Below are positions 14,588-18,027 of a stretch of DNA of 18,027 bases, piece after piece. How positions within the stretch are numbered: the first letter of the stretch is position 1; each line of letters opens with the position of its first letter. Below the pieces are notes generated by a model. That model made no database searches. It was given only the letters and a program-made list of their open reading frames with translations, and was not told where the DNA came from. Origin of the DNA: a bacterium (GTDB taxonomy: Bacteria > Bipolaricaulota > Bipolaricaulia > UBA7950 > UBA9294); assembly GCA_030671645.1 (NCBI GenBank), contig DAOVHV010000003.1:1-18027 (forward strand), read 5' to 3'. A program made the position numbers and the translations under genes.

Positions 14588-15008
14588 TTAGCAGGTCAAT
14601 CCTTCGCACGCGTCCCACCAATCGCCCGTCCTTATCGACGACGGGAACATTCTTTATGTTCTTCCGAATGATGAGGTCGGCCGCCTGAAGATCGTCGTCG
14701 TCTTCGGTCACCGACATCACGGTGGTTCGAATGAATCTCTCGATCGGTTCATCGGCAATCTGCGCCAGCTTCTTGGCCAGCTGATTCATGTCGGGAATAA
14801 ACGATGTCGAGTGCAGCATTTCGAAGTACCCGGGCAACGCGGCACGAATAAGATCCTTCTCGGAAATGAAGCCGGTCAACAGGCCGTCCTCATCCACCAC
14901 CGGCACGTTCGGCATCTCCGCATTGTTGAGGATAAAGATCAGCTCGCGAACGGGAATGTTTTTCTCCACCGCGGTCAGGTCTTTGGTCATGATCTCGCGA
15001 ACCTTCAC
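14574..15008 (-). CDS. Two-CBS-domain protein, 144 aa
   Basis: Stand-alone CBS pair (Bateman module). Such proteins usually bind adenosine nucleotides and regulate partner enzymes or transporters. CBS 1 runs from VREIMTKDLTAVEKN to VPVVDEDGLLTGFISEKDLIRA (about 3-57). CBS 2 runs from VMSVTEDDDDL to VPVVDKDGRLVGRVRRIDLLRH (about 97-143). The middle insert (about 60-95) is helical and contains FIPDMNQLAKKLAQI. Start GTG 15008 is fixed by a strong AAGGAGGG ribosome site 4 nt upstream; that site begins right after the stop of the sugar kinase, 10 nt away. The stop overlaps the dinG GTG by one base. Position between a kinase and a helicase suggests an energy-state sensor in this operon, which is inference only. 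No other domain is fused. Confidence 0.92.
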   Translation of the reverse strand: MKVREIMTKDLTAVEKNIPVRELIFILNNAEMPNVPVVDEDGLLTGFISEKDLIRAALPGYFEMLHSTSFIPDMNQLAKKLAQIADEPIERFIRTTVMSVTEDDDDLQAADLIIRKNIKNVPVVDKDGRLVGRVRRIDLLRHFL

Positions 15009-15012
15009 GATT

Positions 15013-15020
15013 CCCTCCTT
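15013..15020 (-). promoter_or_regulatory. Ribosome binding site of the CBS-domain gene (fixes the GTG start)
   Basis: AAGGAGGG on the minus strand lies 4 nt before GTG 15008 and starts within the kinase stop region. It decides the GTG start over the internal ATG of the sixth or seventh codon. Confidence 0.7.
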
Positions 15021-15975
15021 ACAGTTTCACCAACGTGACGTCCCTCATCTCTTCCTCAATGACGGCCAAGCTCCGGCAAATCTTCTCTTCGGATTCCGCG
15101 CTGGCAAGACCCGCGGCCAATCCAAATTTCAAGGCCTCGCTCACCGGTTCACCTTGGACAAGCTTGTACAGAATGCCTCCCAGGAAAGCGTCGTCCGCGC
15201 CTACCAAGTTCCGGAACTTCGACGTCGGAGTCGACGACTTGATTTCCCAAACATCGTCTCGCGTGATGGCGATATCGCCGGTGACATCATGCGAGATGAT
15301 GACAATCTCCGCGCCGCAAGCGATCACGTGTTTGCCTGCCTCCACGATGGCGTCCACCGACGTCAGCTCTTTGCCCTCCAGCGTCATGTGTTCGCGCGTA
15401 TCGGGCTTGACGATGTACGGACAAGCCTTGAGAGCGCGAGTGAGAGCTTCGCCACCCGTGCTGAGGATGACCTTGGCACCCGCATCCTTGGCCATTTGAG
15501 CCAACTCCCCATAGATGCCGGGATCAACACCTGGAGGCAGACTGCCACCGAGCACCACCCAAGTGGCGCGATTGAGCATACGCCGGTATCGCCGCATCAA
15601 GCGATCCATCTCTTCCGGAAGAATGGTCTGCCCGGACTCGTTGATCAAATTGGGGCTGTGTTCGCGCCCCTGTTGGAGAAGCGTCACGTTGACGCGCGTT
15701 TCACCGTGCGTCCACACGAAATTGGTGGTCACGCCTTCATCGCGCAGATCGCGTACCACCACGTGACCGGTATACCCTCCGACAAATCCCATGGCGACGC
15801 TTTCCATGCCAAGACGAGAGAGAAAGACAGAAGTGTTGACGCCCTTCCCGCCGGCGGATGTCGTGCTACGGGTGGCGCGAGTCAGGAATTCTTCTTGCGT
15901 GACATCGCAAACCTTGAGGGCTTCCACCCAGTACATCTTGTCAACGGCTGGGTTCAGGGTCATGGTTACGATCAT
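15019..15975 (-). CDS. PfkB-family sugar-phosphate kinase (1-phosphofructokinase / tagatose-6-phosphate kinase-like), 318 aa
   Basis: Ribokinase-fold kinase that would phosphorylate a sugar phosphate with ATP in the cytoplasm. The N-terminus MTLNPAVDKMYWVE and AGGKGVNTSVFLSRLG (41-56) are the 1-phosphofructokinase subgroup signatures, along with LGGSLPPGV (142-150). The length is standard. Several normally fixed positions differ. The anion-hole motif GAGD is GADD (259-262), keeping the catalytic Asp262 but replacing the third Gly by Asp. The common DTSGEAL reads STGGEAL (172-178), and KPNREE reads KPDTREH. These changes make the substrate uncertain, and reduced or altered activity is possible. 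ATG 15975 has GGAGGGATGAA upstream and overlaps the miaB stop by ATGA. No PTS fructose genes are nearby, so a role in fructose uptake is unsupported. Confidence 0.88.
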   Translation of the reverse strand: MIVTMTLNPAVDKMYWVEALKVCDVTQEEFLTRATRSTTSAGGKGVNTSVFLSRLGMESVAMGFVGGYTGHVVVRDLRDEGVTTNFVWTHGETRVNVTLLQQGREHSPNLINESGQTILPEEMDRLMRRYRRMLNRATWVVLGGSLPPGVDPGIYGELAQMAKDAGAKVILSTGGEALTRALKACPYIVKPDTREHMTLEGKELTSVDAIVEAGKHVIACGAEIVIISHDVTGDIAITRDDVWEIKSSTPTSKFRNLVGADDAFLGGILYKLVQGEPVSEALKFGLAAGLASAESEEKICRSLAVIEEEMRDVTLVKL

Positions 15976-17285
15976 TTCATCCCTCCATGTTTCTCTCTTA
16001 CAAGTATACCCCCCGAGAGCGACGATGCGGAAGTGCCTTCAACGCGAATGGTTACGAGCTCTCCCACATCTGTGTCGCCTTGACACATCACGGTTCGATG
16101 ATCGTCCGCACGCCCGTACAACTCTCCATTCTTGGCTACACCTTCGGTAAGCACCTCAATCTCACACCCGATGAAGTGACGATTCTCTTCCAAAGCAATC
16201 GTTCGCTGTCGGGAAAGCACACGCTCCAATCGTGCTTCCTTCACGGAAGCAGGCACGTTGTCGGGTAGGTCGGCTCCACGAGTCATCGGACGCGGCGAGT
16301 ACTTGGCGGCGAAGACCGATCCGAATCGGACACGTTCAATCAAATCCATCGTGCGCTCGAAGTCATCGTCCGTTTCTCCCGGAAATCCGACGATTAAGTC
16401 GGTGGTAATGTTGAGATCGGGCATGAGATCGCGTCCCATCTTGGTGATCGCTATGTAGTGATCTCGATCGTACCTTCGGTTCATGGCACGCAATACGCTG
16501 TCTGATCCCGACTGGCAAGCCAGATGCAGATGATGGCAGACGTTGGGTTCTTGCACCATCACGCGGAGAACGGTCTCGGACATGTCTTTGGGATGCGACG
16601 TGGTGAACCGAACACGCGAGATTCCGGTCCGGGATACCGCCGTTAACAAGCCGGCGAAGTCGCCATTGTCCGTCCGATCCGTACCGTACGAGTTGACGTT
16701 TTGCCCGAGAAGCAATACTTCTCGATACCCATCGCCACATAAGCGTTCGACTTCCTTCAAGATGAGATCTCTTGGACGGCTACGCATCGGACCGCGCGCA
16801 TAGGGAACGATGCAGTACGTGCAGAAATTAGAGCAACCTTCGGTGATGGTCACCATGCCCGAAACTTGACTCTTGCGTCGTGCCGTCGATTCCGTATCAA
16901 ACACCGGCTCCGAGAGTTCAGTGACGCGCTGCTTACGCGCCCGTTCAATCAAGCCGGGCAGGGCCTTATGTCCACTGGAGCCGAACACGAAATCGATGGA
17001 AGCGACTCGTTTGAGCAGGGCTTCGCCATGGATCTGCCCCAAGCATCCGCCTACACCGAGCAGTACCGGGCGTTTTCGCTTCTCCTCAACGACGGCTCCG
17101 ACACGGCCGAATACCTTTTCCTCGGCCTTTTGCCGCACCATGCATCCGTTGAAGATCACAACATCTGCTCGATCCAGATTCTCCTCAATCGTATAGCCGG
17201 CCGATGCAAGCACACCGGCAATACCCTCCGATTGATGGAGGTTCATCTGACAGCCCCAAGTTTCGATATAGACGCGCGTTTCCAT
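15972..17285 (-). CDS. miaB: tRNA-2-methylthio-N6-dimethylallyladenosine synthase MiaB, 437 aa
   Basis: Radical-SAM methylthiotransferase that converts i6A37 to ms2i6A37 in tRNAs reading UNN codons. The N-terminal UPF0004 domain has the auxiliary-cluster cysteines Cys12 (GCQMN), Cys48 (NGCMVRQKAEEK) and Cys81 (GGCLGQ). The radical-SAM triad is C151SNFC155TYC158. GQNVNSYG (about 194-201) is the MiaB rather than RimO or MtaB signature. The later HLHLACQSGSD has Ala-Cys where Pro-Val is common. The C-terminal TRAM domain spans about 375-432 (GCEIEVLTEGVAKNG). The first auxiliary motif has Gly for Thr before Cys48. ATG 17285 has no good ribosome site, and the inferred promoter leaves only about 5 nt of leader. 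The stop overlaps the kinase start by ATGA. It heads a four-gene minus-strand operon. Confidence 0.95.
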   Translation of the reverse strand: METRVYIETWGCQMNLHQSEGIAGVLASAGYTIEENLDRADVVIFNGCMVRQKAEEKVFGRVGAVVEEKRKRPVLLGVGGCLGQIHGEALLKRVASIDFVFGSSGHKALPGLIERARKQRVTELSEPVFDTESTARRKSQVSGMVTITEGCSNFCTYCIVPYARGPMRSRPRDLILKEVERLCGDGYREVLLLGQNVNSYGTDRTDNGDFAGLLTAVSRTGISRVRFTTSHPKDMSETVLRVMVQEPNVCHHLHLACQSGSDSVLRAMNRRYDRDHYIAITKMGRDLMPDLNITTDLIVGFPGETDDDFERTMDLIERVRFGSVFAAKYSPRPMTRGADLPDNVPASVKEARLERVLSRQRTIALEENRHFIGCEIEVLTEGVAKNGELYGRADDHRTVMCQGDTDVGELVTIRVEGTSASSLSGGILVREKHGGMK

Positions 17286-17296
17286 GATTCGCGCTG

Positions 17297-17325
17297 ACTA
17301 TACTTCATTCCAAAACGACGTTCCA
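17297..17325 (-). promoter_or_regulatory. Putative promoter of the miaB-kinase-CBS-dinG operon
   Basis: On the minus strand TGGAAC (17320-17325), a 17-nt spacer and TATAGT (17297-17302). The -10 is good and the -35 weak. Transcription would start near 17290, leaving only about 5 nt before ATG 17285 and no room for a ribosome site, which matches the lack of one. Confidence 0.4.
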
Positions 17326-17390
17326 TCACAGTTAGGGAGGGCAATTGCGCAATGTGACACGTGCCCTGGTTCGACCCGTGGGCAGTTCAG

Positions 17391-17396
17391 TACACT
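17391..17396 (+). promoter_or_regulatory. Putative -10 box of the LptF/LptG-family gene
   Basis: TACACT ends 8 nt before ATG 17405, so a start at about 17403 would give an almost leaderless message. The -35 is poorly defined: GGTTCG at 17368-17373 with 17-nt spacing, or TTCGAC at 17370 with 15. No ribosome site precedes the ATG. Low confidence. Confidence 0.3.
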
Positions 17397-17404
17397 GGTG
17401 TGTT

Positions 17405-18027
17405 ATGAGTCTTCGCCGATGTGATCGCTATTTGTTGCGCCAGATGCTGGGGCCGTTTCTTCTTGCGTTGGCGGGGCTTGCCCTGTTCATCCTTCTCAAC
17501 TTGATTCTTCGTCTGTCGGAATTGATGGTCGACCGCGGAATCGGGCTAACGCAGTTGCTTCGGTTATTGATCTTATGGATGCCGGAGCTGATCGCTTGGG
17601 CTATTCCCATGGCCGCCTTGTTTGCCGTATTTCTCGGCTTGGGACGCTTGGCACACGACCGCGAGATCATGGCCCTTGAGTCGATCGGTGTTTCTCTCAG
17701 GAGGATCTTGCTGCCGTTGCTGATCGCCGCAGTCGGACTAAGCTTTCTTACATTCGCTGTCTACAACTGGGCCATGCCTGCGTCCAAGCAAGCGGCGCAA
17801 CGCACGTATCGAGAGATCCTGTTCACACAGTCGGTGCCCCGCATATCGGCCAATACGTTCTTCACCGGGCCCAACAACCAGTACTTCTATGTTCGTCAAT
17901 ACGACGCGGATGACGGGTCGGTTCATGACGTCTTGATCTACGATGTATCGGGCCGCTTATTTCCGCAAGCGGAATCCCAAATCACGATGGTGACCGCCGA
18001 TTCAGGAACGTGGACCGGCGATGACTG
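17405..18027 (+). CDS. LptF/LptG (YjgP/YjgQ) family permease, N-terminal 207 residues, truncated by window edge
   Basis: Inner-membrane half of the LptBFG exporter, which extracts lipopolysaccharide (or another outer-membrane lipid) and passes it to the periplasmic bridge. From ATG 17405 the protein starts MSLRRCDRYLLRQMLGPF. A first membrane helix follows at about 17-37, then hydrophobic segments at about 50-80 and 100-120. The family signature spans about 66-99 and includes AIPMAALFAVFLGLGRLAHD and EIMALESIGVS. From about 125 the chain enters the periplasmic beta-jellyroll (QYFYVRQYDADDG). Complete members have about 350-400 residues, so roughly half is outside the window. LptF and LptG cannot be separated from this half. 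It diverges from miaB across 119 nt. A second lpt permease gene may lie downstream. Confidence 0.93.
   Translation, partial: MSLRRCDRYLLRQMLGPFLLALAGLALFILLNLILRLSELMVDRGIGLTQLLRLLILWMPELIAWAIPMAALFAVFLGLGRLAHDREIMALESIGVSLRRILLPLLIAAVGLSFLTFAVYNWAMPASKQAAQRTYREILFTQSVPRISANTFFTGPNNQYFYVRQYDADDGSVHDVLIYDVSGRLFPQAESQITMVTADSGTWTGDD

Noticed and set aside
14788..16083. Long open frame (431 codons) on the plus strand opposite the kinase and CBS genes
   Set aside because: It runs antisense to well-identified genes, its translation shows no family motifs, and long shadow frames are expected with this codon usage.
1..18027. CRISPR arrays, tRNA or rRNA genes, insertion sequences, phage or defence genes
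   Set aside because: No spaced repeats, cloverleaf-like segments, transposase motifs or terminal repeats were seen on either strand; nearly all bases belong to housekeeping or metabolic genes.

Overview
The window is a gene-dense stretch of bacterial chromosome with moderately high GC. It holds sixteen protein-coding genes, the first and last cut by the window edges. I found no RNA genes, mobile elements, CRISPR arrays or tracts of foreign composition. A LptF/LptG-type permease and a MurA plus LysM/M23 wall hydrolase point to a diderm bacterium with peptidoglycan. A tungsten-type aldehyde:ferredoxin oxidoreductase (AOR) points to an anaerobic or microaerobic lifestyle. The mix would fit a deep-branching anaerobic lineage such as Bipolaricaulota, but no marker here fixes the phylum and that suggestion is a low-confidence inference.

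Layout. (1) 1-3516: an acyl-CoA synthetase (minus, partial) diverges from an AOR-mobB pair (plus). Together they suggest aldehyde, acid and acyl-CoA interconversion plus pterin-cofactor supply. (2) 3560-5390: a DNA polymerase III delta-prime-like clamp-loader subunit is followed by a RicT/YaaT (PSP1) protein, with overlapping reading frames. (3) 5353-11954 (minus): a run transcribed from a strong promoter near 12008-12036. It carries a family 2 glycosyltransferase, a Na+/Ca2+ exchanger-type antiporter, Rho, a LysM-M23 peptidase, MurA and HflX. From the antiporter onward the genes lie within 17 nt of each other or overlap, so translational coupling is likely. (4) 12073-17285 (minus): miaB, a PfkB-type sugar-phosphate kinase, a two-CBS-domain protein and a DinG-like Fe-S helicase, with overlaps or gaps of at most 10 nt. 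(5) 17405 to the end (plus): an LptF/LptG-family permease diverging from miaB.

Intergenic space is minimal. The longest gaps are about 120 nt and hold the divergent or head promoters. Several inferred -10 boxes (consensus near TANNNT) lie only a few bases before start codons, so very short or leaderless transcripts look common.

I did not find an obvious new multi-gene system. The points most worth a second look are a DinG-like helicase whose N-terminus looks like a decayed exonuclease domain, a PfkB kinase with an altered GAGD motif, a delta-prime subunit without P-loop or zinc module, a Rho with Met in its P-loop, and the compact back-to-back promoters between the acyl-CoA synthetase and AOR.
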